From DATAVB01 sp040414495 (GTDB taxonomy: Bacteria > Actinomycetota > Actinomycetes > Mycobacteriales > QHCD01): a DNA stretch of 64,000 nt. The notes under the pieces are model-generated. The model was not told the DNA's origin. It saw nothing but the letters and a program-made list of their open reading frames with translations, and searched no databases. Positions 8,441 to 16,391 of this stretch are shown piece after piece. A program made the translations under genes and the position numbers. Where the stretch lies: assembly GCA_040414495.1 (NCBI GenBank), contig JBEDUI010000083.1, positions 1-64,000 on the forward strand, given 5' to 3'. Each line of letters opens with the position of its first letter. Position 1 is the stretch's first letter.

Positions 8441-9360
8441 CAGCCGGACCGGACGAGCTCGAGCGCGTGCGCCAGATCCTCCGGGTACTCGCTCTCGAAC
8501 TCGACCCGCCGCCCGTCGGCCGGGTGCTCGAAGGTGAGTTTGTACGCGTGCAGCCACTGCCGGGTCAGCCCCAGCCGAGCCGCCAACGTCGGATCGGCGC
8601 CGTAGGTCAGGTCGCCCGCGCACGGATGACGGACCGCGGCCATGTGTACCCGAATCTGGTGGGTACGCCCGGTTTCCAGCCGGATATCCAGCAGACTGGC
8701 CGACCGGAACGCCTCGACCGTGTCGTAGTGCGTGACGCTGGGCCGGCCGCCGGCCACGACAGCGAACTTCCAGTCATGCGAGGGATGCCGGTCAATCGGC
8801 GCGTCGATGGTGCCGCGGGTCGGATCGGGGTGGCCCTGTACGAGGGCGGCGTACCGCTTGTCGACGGTCCGTTCCCGGAAGGCGTCCTTGAGGATCCGGT
8901 ACGCGTGCTCGCTGCTGGCCAGCACCATCACGCCGCTGGTGCCCACATCCAGGCGATGCACCACGCCCTGTCGTTCGGCCGCGCCGCTGGTGGAGAGCCG
9001 GTAGCCCATGGCGGCCACGCCGCCGGTCACGGTCGGACCGTCCCAGCCGGGGCTCGGATGTGCGGCGACGCCGACGGGTTTGTCGACCACGACGATCTCG
9101 TCGTCCGCGTACAGGACGCGTAGTCCCGTTACCGGAGCCGGCGCGGCCACGGGCGCCGGCGTCTCGTCCAACTCGACCTCGAGCCACCCGCCGGCCCCGA
9201 GCCGTTCGGACTTGCCGACCGGTTTGCCGTCCACTAGCACGCTGCCGGCCTCGGCCAGCGCGGCGGCTCTGGTCCGGGACACCCCGAACAGCCGGGCCAG
9301 CGCCGCGTCGACCCGCAGTCCGTCCAGCCCGTCGGGTATCGGTAGCGACCGCGCGCTCAT
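8440..9360 (-). CDS. rluD: RluD-family ribosomal large subunit pseudouridine synthase
   Basis: Converts uridines of 23S rRNA to pseudouridine. The 306-residue protein has an N-terminal S4-like RNA-binding segment (DALARLFGVSRTRAAAL to VLVDGKPVGKSERL, about 17-53) and the synthase core with VVDKPVGVAAHP and the signature HRLDVGTSG at about 135-143. The catalytic aspartate is D138. The later motifs ETGRTHQIRVHMA and WLHAYKL are intact. The ATG lies in an ATGA overlap with the lspA stop, the usual lspA-rlu arrangement. The exact target uridines cannot be told from sequence. Confidence 0.93.
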   Translation of the reverse strand: MSARSLPIPDGLDGLRVDAALARLFGVSRTRAAALAEAGSVLVDGKPVGKSERLGAGGWLEVELDETPAPVAAPAPVTGLRVLYADDEIVVVDKPVGVAAHPSPGWDGPTVTGGVAAMGYRLSTSGAAERQGVVHRLDVGTSGVMVLASSEHAYRILKDAFRERTVDKRYAALVQGHPDPTRGTIDAPIDRHPSHDWKFAVVAGGRPSVTHYDTVEAFRSASLLDIRLETGRTHQIRVHMAAVRHPCAGDLTYGADPTLAARLGLTRQWLHAYKLTFEHPADGRRVEFESEYPEDLAHALELVRSG

Positions 9361-10151
9361 CGTCTGGGACTCACGGTCAGATCCCGACCCATGAGCATCA
9401 GGATGACCGCGATGATTCCGCCGCACACGATCGAGGCGTCGGCCAGGTTGAACACCGGCCAGACCCGCCCCTCCGGGTCGAACAGGCTGATCCAGTCCAC
9501 CACCGCACCACGCAACGGCGCCGGCGCCCGGAAGAGCCGGTCGGACAGGTTGCCGGCGGCTCCGCCCAGGATCAACCCGAGCGCCGCGGCCCAGGCCAGC
9601 GACTGCAACCGCGAGGACACCCGTATCACGATCACGACCACGGTCGCCGCGACCAACGTAAACAAGATCGTGTAGCCCTCGCCCATGCTGAAGGCTGCGC
9701 CCTTGTTCCGATCCTCCAGCAGGTACACCGCGCCCCCGGCCACCTTGACCGGGTCATGGCCGGTCAGCTTGGCCACCACCAACGCCTTGCTGATCTGGTC
9801 GACCGCCACCACGAACAGCGCCAGCAACAGGACGACCAGGGTGCGGCGATGGGCCCGCGGGACCGTTTCGTCCGCGCTCAAGGCGGGCTCGGTTTCCGGC
9901 GGTTCCGCGGCGTTCGGTTCGGAGTCGGCCGACCGCTCGGATTCGGCGTTCTCGACCGGTTCGGCCTGCTCTGGCTGCTCTGGCTGCTCCGTCGCCGCCG
10001 TTTCGGTCACGCCGTCGGGCGCGTCCGGTGAGCTCGCGGCGCGCGGCATCGGATTCTGGGCAGGCTCGGTCGATGAGTCGGGCACCGGCCTATTGTCCCT
10101 GCCTGGCACCTCCACCTGCGGCGAAGGGTCCGAATGCCGCCGACGGAACAT
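9357..10151 (-). CDS. lspA: Lipoprotein signal peptidase (signal peptidase II)
   Basis: The membrane aspartyl protease that removes signal peptides from lipoproteins. With the start used here it is 264 residues, longer than the usual 160-200. Four transmembrane helices carry the conserved AAGNLSDR and FNLADASI motifs, and the catalytic aspartates are about D204 and D238. The extra length is an N-terminal cytosolic tail of roughly 100 residues rich in Glu, Pro and Ala (EQPEQPEQAEPVENAES). The start at MFRRRHSD is chosen because it follows the stop of the upstream DksA gene by 11 bases. An ATG at 10199 inside that gene is an alternative. It overlaps rluD by 4 bases. Confidence 0.9.
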   Translation of the reverse strand: MFRRRHSDPSPQVEVPGRDNRPVPDSSTEPAQNPMPRAASSPDAPDGVTETAATEQPEQPEQAEPVENAESERSADSEPNAAEPPETEPALSADETVPRAHRRTLVVLLLALFVVAVDQISKALVVAKLTGHDPVKVAGGAVYLLEDRNKGAAFSMGEGYTILFTLVAATVVVIVIRVSSRLQSLAWAAALGLILGGAAGNLSDRLFRAPAPLRGAVVDWISLFDPEGRVWPVFNLADASIVCGGIIAVILMLMGRDLTVSPRR

Positions 10152-10162
10152 GCCGATCGCGC

Positions 10163-10906
10163 TCAGCGCCGCTCCTGCCGTTGCTTGCACGTCACGCACA
10201 AGGTCGCGCTGGGGAACGCCTGCAGGCGTGCCTTGGCGATCGGTTGTCCGCAGCTTTCACACCGGCCGTACGTAGCGGCGCCGATCCGTTCGATCGCGCG
10301 TTGGGTCTGTGCGATCAGCTCCCGTTTGTTGTGCAGCAACGAGAGCTCCTGCTCCCGTTCGAACGTCTTGGTGCCCGCGTCGGCCTGGTCGTCACCGGCG
10401 CCGTCGTTGGCGCGCTGCTGCAGGTCGTCGAGTTCGGTCATGGCGGCCGTCAGCTCGCCGTGCAGTTGGTCCAGTTCCGCCTGCAGGTCGTCGCGGATCG
10501 CCACCAGTTCCGCATCGGTCCAGACCTCTTCGGGGTCCAGCACGGTCTCGGCCGGTTCCTGGGTTGGCTGCGTCGACTTCACTTCCGACTTCGGGGCCGA
10601 CTTCAATTCCGACTTCGGGGCCGACTTCGGGGCTGCTCGCTTCGCGTCCGACTTGGCCGGATCCGCCGATTTCTTAGCGGTTTTACGGGCCGTGGTCGTC
10701 TTTGTCGCGGTCTTGTTGGCCGCCGTGGCCTTTGCCGCGCCGCTACGGGCGGCGGTAGCCGTGCTCTTTTTCGGAGCGGCCTTCTTTGCGGTCGCTTTCC
10801 GGGTGACCTTCTTCGTGGCCGTCCCGCTCTGCTCGGCCGCCCGTGCCACGGTCGGGTCTGCGGTCACGTCGGAGCGCAGAGTCTCGGATTGGGTTTTTGC
10901 AACCAT
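10163..10906 (-). CDS. DksA/TraR-type zinc-finger regulator with histone-like N-terminal tail
   Basis: A 247-residue protein. The C-terminal third is a DksA/TraR module: a coiled-coil (EVWTDAELVAIRDDLQAELD to KRELIAQTQRAIERI) followed by a four-cysteine zinc finger, GRCESCGQP and CVTCKQRQ. Such proteins bind the RNA polymerase secondary channel or other partners. The first about 110 residues are of low complexity, rich in Lys, Ala and Thr (KKVTRKATAKKAAPKKS), with short PKS-x-x-KS repeats like a histone H1 tail, suggesting DNA or RNA binding. AAGGCGG precedes the ATG. It heads the lspA-rluD-CPBP-GNAT chain. Without the acidic coiled-coil-tip pair of E. coli DksA being evident, transcriptional activity is inferred only. 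Confidence 0.82.
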   Translation of the reverse strand: MVAKTQSETLRSDVTADPTVARAAEQSGTATKKVTRKATAKKAAPKKSTATAARSGAAKATAANKTATKTTTARKTAKKSADPAKSDAKRAAPKSAPKSELKSAPKSEVKSTQPTQEPAETVLDPEEVWTDAELVAIRDDLQAELDQLHGELTAAMTELDDLQQRANDGAGDDQADAGTKTFEREQELSLLHNKRELIAQTQRAIERIGAATYGRCESCGQPIAKARLQAFPSATLCVTCKQRQERR

Positions 10907-11084
10907 TTGCCACCGCCTTCAAACCCGGGCCAGCGCCGGGGCGGTGCCAGCGAAAAGCGCATCGGAATCACGCGAGAGACCGACCAGGATACGGTCCAAG
11001 CGGCGTCCGGACAACGCGTCTTCCTACAGCGTGACTCTTAATCCCCGGCCTGTCGCGCGGCGGCCAGGATTTGTCAGACACGCG

Positions 11085-12584
11085 CTACTCCCGGGACTCC
11101 CGACCCCCGCCACCAGCTCGCCAACGGGCCAGCCGGCCAGCCCGCGACAGTGCCCGCAACCGCCGCTCGGTGGCGTCCCGGGCCATCGCCGTCACCACGA
11201 TCAGCAGCATGTCGCCGGAGTTGATCCGGAACCGGGAGTCGGGCACGAAACTCACCCCGCCCCGTACCACCAGCGACAGCGACGCGCCCACCGGCAGCCG
11301 CAACTCATCGACGTACACACCATGCAACCGCGACCCGCCACTGACCTGCACGTACAGCAGGTCCGCGCTCAACTCCTCCAACGGGGCAGACTCCACCGTG
11401 ATCTCCCGGGGCGCCGTCTCCTCGACCTCACGCAGACTCCGGGCTACCCGCGGCAGCGACGTGCCCTGCACCAACGTAAAGACGATGACCAACACGAAGA
11501 CGACGTTGAAGATCCGCTGGGCGCCGGGATGACCGGCCGTGATCGGGATCGTGGCCAGGACGATCGGAACGGCGCCGCGCAGCCCGGCCCACGACAAGAG
11601 CGCCTGAGCCCGCAGCGACAGCCGGAACCAAAACGCAGAGAGGAACACCGACACCGGCCGGGCCACCAGCAGCAGCACGGCACCGACCCCCAGCGCCGGA
11701 ATGATCGCGGACGGCAACTTCGGCGGGCTGACCAGCAGACCGAGCAGTACGAACAACCCGATCTGGGCCAACCAGGCCAGTCCTTCGGCGAAGCCAAGGG
11801 TGGCCCGGTGGTGCGGCAGCGGGACGTTGCCCAGAACCAGGCCGGCCAGGTATACCGCGAGAAAACCCGACGTATGGGCGACGGTGCCGACCGCGAAGGC
11901 CAACACGATGAACGTGATGGTGGCCAACGGGTACAACCCGGCGACCGGCAACGCGCTGCGCCTCAGTACGGCGGCGCCGAGGAAACCGATCGCCACGCCG
12001 ATCAGGCCGCCGACCACGATCTCGTAGACGATGACCGCGCCGGTGTGCATGATCGACGCGCTGTGTTCGCCGGTGAGCAGCAGGACCAGGATCACGGTCG
12101 GTGCGTCGTTCAGGCCCGACTCGGCCTCCAGGATGGCCGAGAGTTTGCGGCGCAACGGCAACCGGCGCAACGTGGCGAACACGGCAGCCGCGTCGGTCGA
12201 CGACACGATCGCGCCGAGCAGCACGCCGTCCTTCCAACTGATGCCCATGATCAGGACCGCGGCGACCGCCGTGATGATGATGCTGACGGCGACACCGAGC
12301 GTGGCCAGCACGATGCCGATCGGCATCGCCGGCCGGACATGCGACCAGCGCGCGGCCAGGCCGCCCTCGGCCAGGATCAGGACCAACGCCAGCAACCCGA
12401 TCGTGCGGGTCAGCCGCGCATTGTCGAAGTGGATACCCAGGCCAGACTCGCCCAGCGCCATGCCCAGGGCGAGGTAGATCAACAGCGTGGGCAGCCCGAA
12501 CCGGCTCGATACCCGGACCGCGAGCACCGCGATGAGTACGACGACGGCGCCCAGCAACAGCGCCTGGTTGACCCCAGAACTCAC
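11085..12584 (-). CDS. K+(Na+)/H+ antiporter with RCK_C domain (NhaP2/CvrA type)
   Basis: A 499-residue CPA1-type cation/proton antiporter. About 12 transmembrane helices occupy residues 5-390. The core shows GAIVSSTDAAAVFATLR and ESGLNDAPTVILV, the conserved antiporter aspartate region, followed by WAGLRGAVPIVLA. A cytoplasmic TrkA-C/RCK_C regulatory domain (VQVSGGSRLHGVYVDELRLP and FRINSGDMLLIV) covers about 410-480, which favours potassium efflux or pH and volume control. GTG is the start. The end is a basic tail. The gene lies between the DksA gene and the dcw-linked block, a place where other actinomycetes often carry ileS. Confidence 0.88.
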   Translation of the reverse strand: MSSGVNQALLLGAVVVLIAVLAVRVSSRFGLPTLLIYLALGMALGESGLGIHFDNARLTRTIGLLALVLILAEGGLAARWSHVRPAMPIGIVLATLGVAVSIIITAVAAVLIMGISWKDGVLLGAIVSSTDAAAVFATLRRLPLRRKLSAILEAESGLNDAPTVILVLLLTGEHSASIMHTGAVIVYEIVVGGLIGVAIGFLGAAVLRRSALPVAGLYPLATITFIVLAFAVGTVAHTSGFLAVYLAGLVLGNVPLPHHRATLGFAEGLAWLAQIGLFVLLGLLVSPPKLPSAIIPALGVGAVLLLVARPVSVFLSAFWFRLSLRAQALLSWAGLRGAVPIVLATIPITAGHPGAQRIFNVVFVLVIVFTLVQGTSLPRVARSLREVEETAPREITVESAPLEELSADLLYVQVSGGSRLHGVYVDELRLPVGASLSLVVRGGVSFVPDSRFRINSGDMLLIVVTAMARDATERRLRALSRAGRLARWRAGGGGRESRE

Positions 12585-12622
12585 TGATCCGACAAACCGG
12601 TCGGGGTGGGTGCTGCGGTCAT
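12581..12622 (-). CDS. 13-codon micro-ORF ending on the antiporter start codon
   Basis: ATG followed by 12 sense codons (MTAAPTPTGLSDQ) and a TGA that overlaps the antiporter GTG as GTGA. It has no good Shine-Dalgarno sequence. If translated, it would deliver ribosomes to the antiporter start, but an overlap of this type can arise by chance. Confidence 0.2.
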   Translation of the reverse strand: MTAAPTPTGLSDQ

Positions 12623-12718
12623 GCGCCGAGTCTGCCCTACCGCCGCGCGCAGGGCAGCGAGCCGGTGTTGTTAGTCCTCACGCCAAGACATGGTAAAGAG
12701 AAAGCAAAACCCGATTTC

Positions 12719-13525
12719 TTACGTCCGGCGGGAGCGGTCGGCCAGCGTCGCGTTGGGCCGGCACCACGCACACGGCGTGAACCCGGCCTGGCGTGCCTCG
12801 GAGATCGGCAGCGACACCGTCTCCCGGCCGATCAGATGCCGACAACCGGGCATGTGGTAACGCGGCCGACCATCGACGACCAGAACGTCGTCGAGCAGGT
12901 CCAGCACCCGCAGCTCATCGGAGGCGGAGACGTCTTCGACCAGCGGCTCACCGGGCGGATCGGGGTGCCGTTCGGCTGGTATCTCGGATTGCCGCTCCGC
13001 GGCGGATATCCCGGATTGCCGCTCCGCGGCGGGTACGTCGGCCGGCGTTTCCGGCTGGCGTTGCGCGGCTGGTATCCCGGATTGCCGCTCCGCGGCTGAT
13101 ATCCCGGATTGCCGCTCCGCGGCAGCGGCCGACGCCGCGGGCCCCTGCACCCACGTTCGGTCGTCCACCCGCGTCACCGGTTCATGCCGGACCGGCGGTT
13201 CGACCGACCCACGGCGGCTCGGCGGTTCGAAGGGTTCGTCGATCGGCTCACGACCGCCCAGATCCGCCGCCTCGTGCCCGTCACGCGCCGAGCCGAACCG
13301 ATCAAGCGGGTCACCGCCACCGTCCGCGCCTCGCCGTGCCCCGACCGGGACCCGGTCGGCCAGCTCTGGCTCACGGCGACGCCGGAGAACCGAAGCAGTC
13401 AGGGCCAGCGCCGCGGCGACGCTGGCCCCGATTGAAGCCCATATCAACAGCTGAGATCCGTCGGCCAGACCCACCACGAGCATGACCGCCGACCCGAGCA
13501 CCAAAAGCAAGCTGAGCAGTATCAC
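12719..13525 (-). CDS. Two-helix membrane protein with 9-residue repeats and a C-terminal Cys/His motif
   Basis: A 268-residue protein of unknown function. Two hydrophobic helices (about residues 2-20 and 27-48) are followed by a charged, disordered linker. Residues about 136-183 contain the unit AAERQSGI(S/P/E) four times in two pairs. The C-terminal part has a compact motif, RYHMPGCRHLIG and FTPCAWCRP, placing H224, C228, C252 and C255 as a likely metal site. Similar C-terminal motifs occur in small actinobacterial membrane proteins. GTG is the start. It is downstream of divIVA on the same strand, suggesting an envelope or polar-growth association, which is inference only. Confidence 0.65.
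   Translation of the reverse strand: MILLSLLLVLGSAVMLVVGLADGSQLLIWASIGASVAAALALTASVLRRRREPELADRVPVGARRGADGGGDPLDRFGSARDGHEAADLGGREPIDEPFEPPSRRGSVEPPVRHEPVTRVDDRTWVQGPAASAAAAERQSGISAAERQSGIPAAQRQPETPADVPAAERQSGISAAERQSEIPAERHPDPPGEPLVEDVSASDELRVLDLLDDVLVVDGRPRYHMPGCRHLIGRETVSLPISEARQAGFTPCAWCRPNATLADRSRRT
12977..13124. repeat. Imperfect 27-bp coding repeats
   Basis: The core ATCCCGGATTGCCGCTCCGC recurs four times, as two adjacent pairs separated by a divergent 40-base stretch. Each unit encodes AAERQSGIx on the minus strand. Near-identity at DNA level, including third positions, points to recent expansion, so the copy number may vary between strains. Confidence 0.8.
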
Positions 13526-13587
13526 GACACCCGCGACCCCTGTATGTGTGACTGAGCCCTACCGGAGCGCGGGCGCCGCGGTGTGCC

Positions 13588-14511
13588 TCAGCCGCCGTGA
13601 CTGTGCTGACCAGATGGAACGGCGTTCGCGTCGTCGTGCCGTCCCGGCGCCGAAACGGCCGGGGCGCCGTAGGACCGACTCCCGTCGGACTGACCGGCCG
13701 TCGAAGTGCCGTTGACGGCCCGGGCCCCACCGGCGGCGACGCTGGCCGGAGCCCCGGACGGCTGCGCCGAGCCACGGGAGTTGAGCTCCTGCAGCTGCGA
13801 CTCCAGATACGAACGCAGACGCGTACGGTACTCCCGCTCGTACGCCTGCAGTTCGGCGATGGCCTTGTCCAGGTCGTTCTTCTTCAGCTCGAGGCTGCCC
13901 ATCACCTGGTTGTGCCGGCGCTCGGCGTCGGCGGTCAACGCGGCCGCCTTGGTCCGGGCGTCCCGCTCCAGCGCCTCGGCCCGGTTACGGGCGTCGCCGT
14001 GCAGGGCGTCAGCCTTGGCCCGGGCCTCGGCGATCATCCGCTCAACCTCGGCGTGCGTCTCGCGCCGGAGCCGGTCGGCCTCAGCCTTGGCCTCGGTGAT
14101 GTGCTTGTCGGCCGTCTGCTGCGCCAACGCCAGCATGTTCACCGCGGCGATGTGGTCGGACTCGCCGGTGTTCTGCTGCTGCTGTGGCGGCGGCGCGGCC
14201 ACAACCGGCTGCGCCGGTGGGGGCGGGGCCTGCTCCGGAGCGCTGCGGCGACCGCGACGCTCCTCCTCCGCCTCGTTCTGTCCCCGACCGTCCGGGCCAC
14301 CCGCGCGACTGTCTGGCGCCTGCGCGGGGGGACGCCGCTGGAGCTCATCGACCTGACTCTTGAGGTCGTTGTTCTCCTCGATCAGCCGAGCCAGCTCGGT
14401 TTCGATGAGGTCGAGGAACTCGTCCACCTCGTCCTCGTCGTAGCCGCGCTTGCCGATCGGCGGCTTCTTGAACGCGACGTTGTGGACGTCGGCGGGGGTT
14501 AACGACGGCAT
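13588..14511 (-). CDS. divIVA: DivIVA / Wag31 polar growth organiser
   Basis: A coiled-coil protein that marks negatively curved membrane and recruits wall-synthesis machinery to cell poles in actinomycetes. The 307-residue protein begins MPSLTPADVHNVAFKKPPIGKRGYDEDEVDEFLD-like (DVHNVAFKKPPIGKRGY), the conserved DivIVA lipid-binding head, then a first coiled coil to about residue 60. A Pro/Gln-rich linker (about 60-115) follows, and then a long alanine-rich coiled coil (about 120-245, with repeated A-x-A-D-A-L heptads). A disordered Gly/Ser tail ends in HSHGG. GAGGTGATCC precedes the ATG. It is last of the conserved ftsZ-pgeF-yggS-sepF-yggT-divIVA set. Confidence 0.95.
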   Translation of the reverse strand: MPSLTPADVHNVAFKKPPIGKRGYDEDEVDEFLDLIETELARLIEENNDLKSQVDELQRRPPAQAPDSRAGGPDGRGQNEAEEERRGRRSAPEQAPPPPAQPVVAAPPPQQQQNTGESDHIAAVNMLALAQQTADKHITEAKAEADRLRRETHAEVERMIAEARAKADALHGDARNRAEALERDARTKAAALTADAERRHNQVMGSLELKKNDLDKAIAELQAYEREYRTRLRSYLESQLQELNSRGSAQPSGAPASVAAGGARAVNGTSTAGQSDGSRSYGAPAVSAPGRHDDANAVPSGQHSHGG

Positions 14512-14593
14512 CGGATCACCTCAGGACTGTCGACGGCAGCGCCGGCCGCAAAGCCGGCCACCGGTAGATGTGGCTCATACAATCACGTTTTGG

Positions 14594-14881
14594 TCACGCA
14601 CGTCCTGCGACCACGTTCATCAGGACCAAGACCACAAAGAACAGCACGATGAAGCCCAAGTCAATGCTGATTCCTCCCAGACGAAGCGGCGGTATGAGCC
14701 TTCTGAGCAATTTCAGTGGTGGGTCAGTAGCTGAGTACACCACTTCAAGGCCCGCCGCCACCAATCCGGCTGGTCTCCACGACCGAGCGAGCTGCATTAC
14801 CCAGTCCATGACAAATCGGGCGATGAGCAGCAGAAGGAAAACAAGTAGGACGAAATGCAGAACTTCCCAGAACGGGTGCAC
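14594..14881 (-). CDS. YggT family membrane protein
   Basis: A small integral membrane protein of about 95 residues with two hydrophobic hairpins: VLHFVLLVFLLLLIARFVMDWV, then after a loop with the family motif ATDPPLKLLRRLIPPLRLGG a second helix IDLGFIVLFFVVLVLMN. YggT proteins sit between sepF and divIVA in actinomycetes and are implicated in membrane or division functions. GTG at 14881 is used here. A TTG at 14890, overlapping the sepF stop as TTGA, is an alternative start adding three residues. Neither has a strong Shine-Dalgarno sequence, which suggests coupling to sepF. Confidence 0.88.
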   Translation of the reverse strand: MHPFWEVLHFVLLVFLLLLIARFVMDWVMQLARSWRPAGLVAAGLEVVYSATDPPLKLLRRLIPPLRLGGISIDLGFIVLFFVVLVLMNVVAGRA

Positions 14882-14886
14882 GGGAC

Positions 14887-15597
14887 TCAACTCTGGTTGA
14901 AGAAGCCGCCCTCGGCCAACCGAGCCTTGTCCTCGGCAGTCACGTTGACGTTCTGGGGCGAGAGCAGAAACACACGGTTCGTCACGCGGTCGATGCTACC
15001 GCGCAGACCAAAGATCAGGCCGGCGGCAAAGTCGACCAGGCGCTTGGCATCCGAATCATCCAGCTCGGTGAGATTCATGATGACCGGAACGCCTTCCCGG
15101 AACTGCTCTCCGATCACCCGCGCCTCGTTGTACGTGCGCGGATGAAGCGTGGTGATCCGGGCCAGCGGCGAGGGCGTCGGGTCAAGGTCGGTATCGGCCA
15201 TCGAGTTGCCCATCTGCTGACTCAGGGTCTGGCTGGGGCTGCGGTCGACGTAACCGCGGCCGAGGTAGTTGGCCCGCTCGGAGAGGCCGCTGGACCGGCT
15301 GCTCATCGAGACCCGCGGGCTACTCCCGATCGAGCTGGACAGCGTGCTGCTGCTCGTGGTGCTCTCGCTCTGCTCACTCCACGAGCGGCTTGACGGCGTC
15401 GAACTCAACGACGTGCTGGATGCCGTGGCGGCGGGCACCGGTTCACGCCGCGCCGATGCCGGCTCCTGCTCGTATTCGCTGTAGTCGGCGTATTCGCTCT
15501 CGTCGCCGTACTCGCTGTCGTAACCGTCGGCGTGCTCGTCGAGATTGTCCTCGACCAGCCCGAGGTAGATTCCCATCTTGCGCATGGCCCCGGCCAT
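14887..15597 (-). CDS. sepF: SepF cell division protein
   Basis: A membrane-binding FtsZ anchor, essential in actinomycetes, which lack FtsA. The 236-residue protein has an N-terminal amphipathic membrane helix (MAGAMRKMGIYLGLVED). A linker of about 110 residues follows with an acidic tyrosine-rich part (repeats of SEYxD) and a long serine/threonine run. The C-terminal DUF552 core covers about 135-225 (ITTLHPRTYNEARVIGEQ, VIMNLTELDDSDAKRLVDF, GLRGSIDRVTNRVFLLSPQNV). The start is ATG 15597 because AGGAAGG lies upstream and the membrane helix must be N-terminal. Confidence 0.95.
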   Translation of the reverse strand: MAGAMRKMGIYLGLVEDNLDEHADGYDSEYGDESEYADYSEYEQEPASARREPVPAATASSTSLSSTPSSRSWSEQSESTTSSSTLSSSIGSSPRVSMSSRSSGLSERANYLGRGYVDRSPSQTLSQQMGNSMADTDLDPTPSPLARITTLHPRTYNEARVIGEQFREGVPVIMNLTELDDSDAKRLVDFAAGLIFGLRGSIDRVTNRVFLLSPQNVNVTAEDKARLAEGGFFNQS

Positions 15598-15674
15598 AAT
15601 CGGGCGTCCTTCCTCGGTCGACGACGTGCGGTCAACTCGGGCGGTACAACGGTGCATCCGCCTGCTGGCGGACA

Positions 15675-16376
15675 TTACCTGACGATTGCGGGTCTTCCGC
15701 CGAGCAACGCCGTGCCAATTCGCAGGTGTGTCGCGCCGTGTCGTACGGCCGACTCCAGGTCGCCGCTCATGCCCGCTGAGAGCACGTCGGCCCGCGGGTG
15801 TCGCGCCCGGAAGTCGGCCACGATCCCGGCCAGCCGGTCGTAGGCCACGTCCGGGTCTTCGCCCAACGGCGCCACCGCCATCAGTCCGCGCAGCCGCAGG
15901 TTGCCGGCCGCCTCGACCTGCGCGGCCAACTCGGCCAGCGCCTCTGGCCGTACGCCGCCGCGGCCCGGCGCCGGATCGCGGTCGAGATCCACCTGTACGA
16001 GCACGTCAAGCTGCCGATCGGCCTTCTGCAGCGCGGTCACCAACGCCGACCGGTCCACGCTCTGGACGCAGTCGGCGAAGCTCGCGACCGAGCGGGCCTT
16101 GTTGCGTTGCAGCTGCCCGATGAAATGCCACCGCACATCCGGTACGGCGGCCGCCTTGGCCCGCGCCTCGGCCTCCCGGTTCTCACCGAAGTCGGTCAGC
16201 CCGAGCGCGGCCAGCCGGGCGACGTCCTCGGCCGGAAACGTCTTCGTGACAGCGATCAGGGTCAACCCGGCCGGATCGCGGCCGGCCTCGCGCGCGGCCG
16301 CGTCGATGCGTTTGCGCACCGTCTCGAGGTTGGCCCGCAGCTGGCTTGTCCGGTCGTCGCTTAGGTCAACGTCCAC
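15675..16376 (-). CDS. YggS/PROSC family PLP homeostasis protein
   Basis: A 233-residue protein with the fold of the alanine racemase N-terminal domain. It binds pyridoxal phosphate without known enzymatic activity and helps control free PLP. Motifs are LIAVTKTFP with the PLP lysine, FGENREAEA, WHFIGQLQRNKA and MSGDLESAVRHGATHLRIG. It follows pgeF by 15 bases, starts with GTG and precedes sepF. This is the standard actinobacterial order. Confidence 0.93.
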   Translation of the reverse strand: MDVDLSDDRTSQLRANLETVRKRIDAAAREAGRDPAGLTLIAVTKTFPAEDVARLAALGLTDFGENREAEARAKAAAVPDVRWHFIGQLQRNKARSVASFADCVQSVDRSALVTALQKADRQLDVLVQVDLDRDPAPGRGGVRPEALAELAAQVEAAGNLRLRGLMAVAPLGEDPDVAYDRLAGIVADFRARHPRADVLSAGMSGDLESAVRHGATHLRIGTALLGGRPAIVR

Positions 16377-16391
16377 CGGATCAGTCGATCA

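Noticed and set aside
10134..12587. An 817-codon plus-strand frame across the DksA and antiporter genes
   Set aside because: It crosses two convincing minus-strand genes, is dominated by Arg, Gln, His and Asp, and is the usual mirror frame of high-GC coding DNA.
12960..13130. CRISPR array at the repeated CCGGATTGCCGCTCC motif
   Set aside because: The repeats are back to back without unique spacers, lie in frame within a protein gene and encode a regular 9-residue unit.
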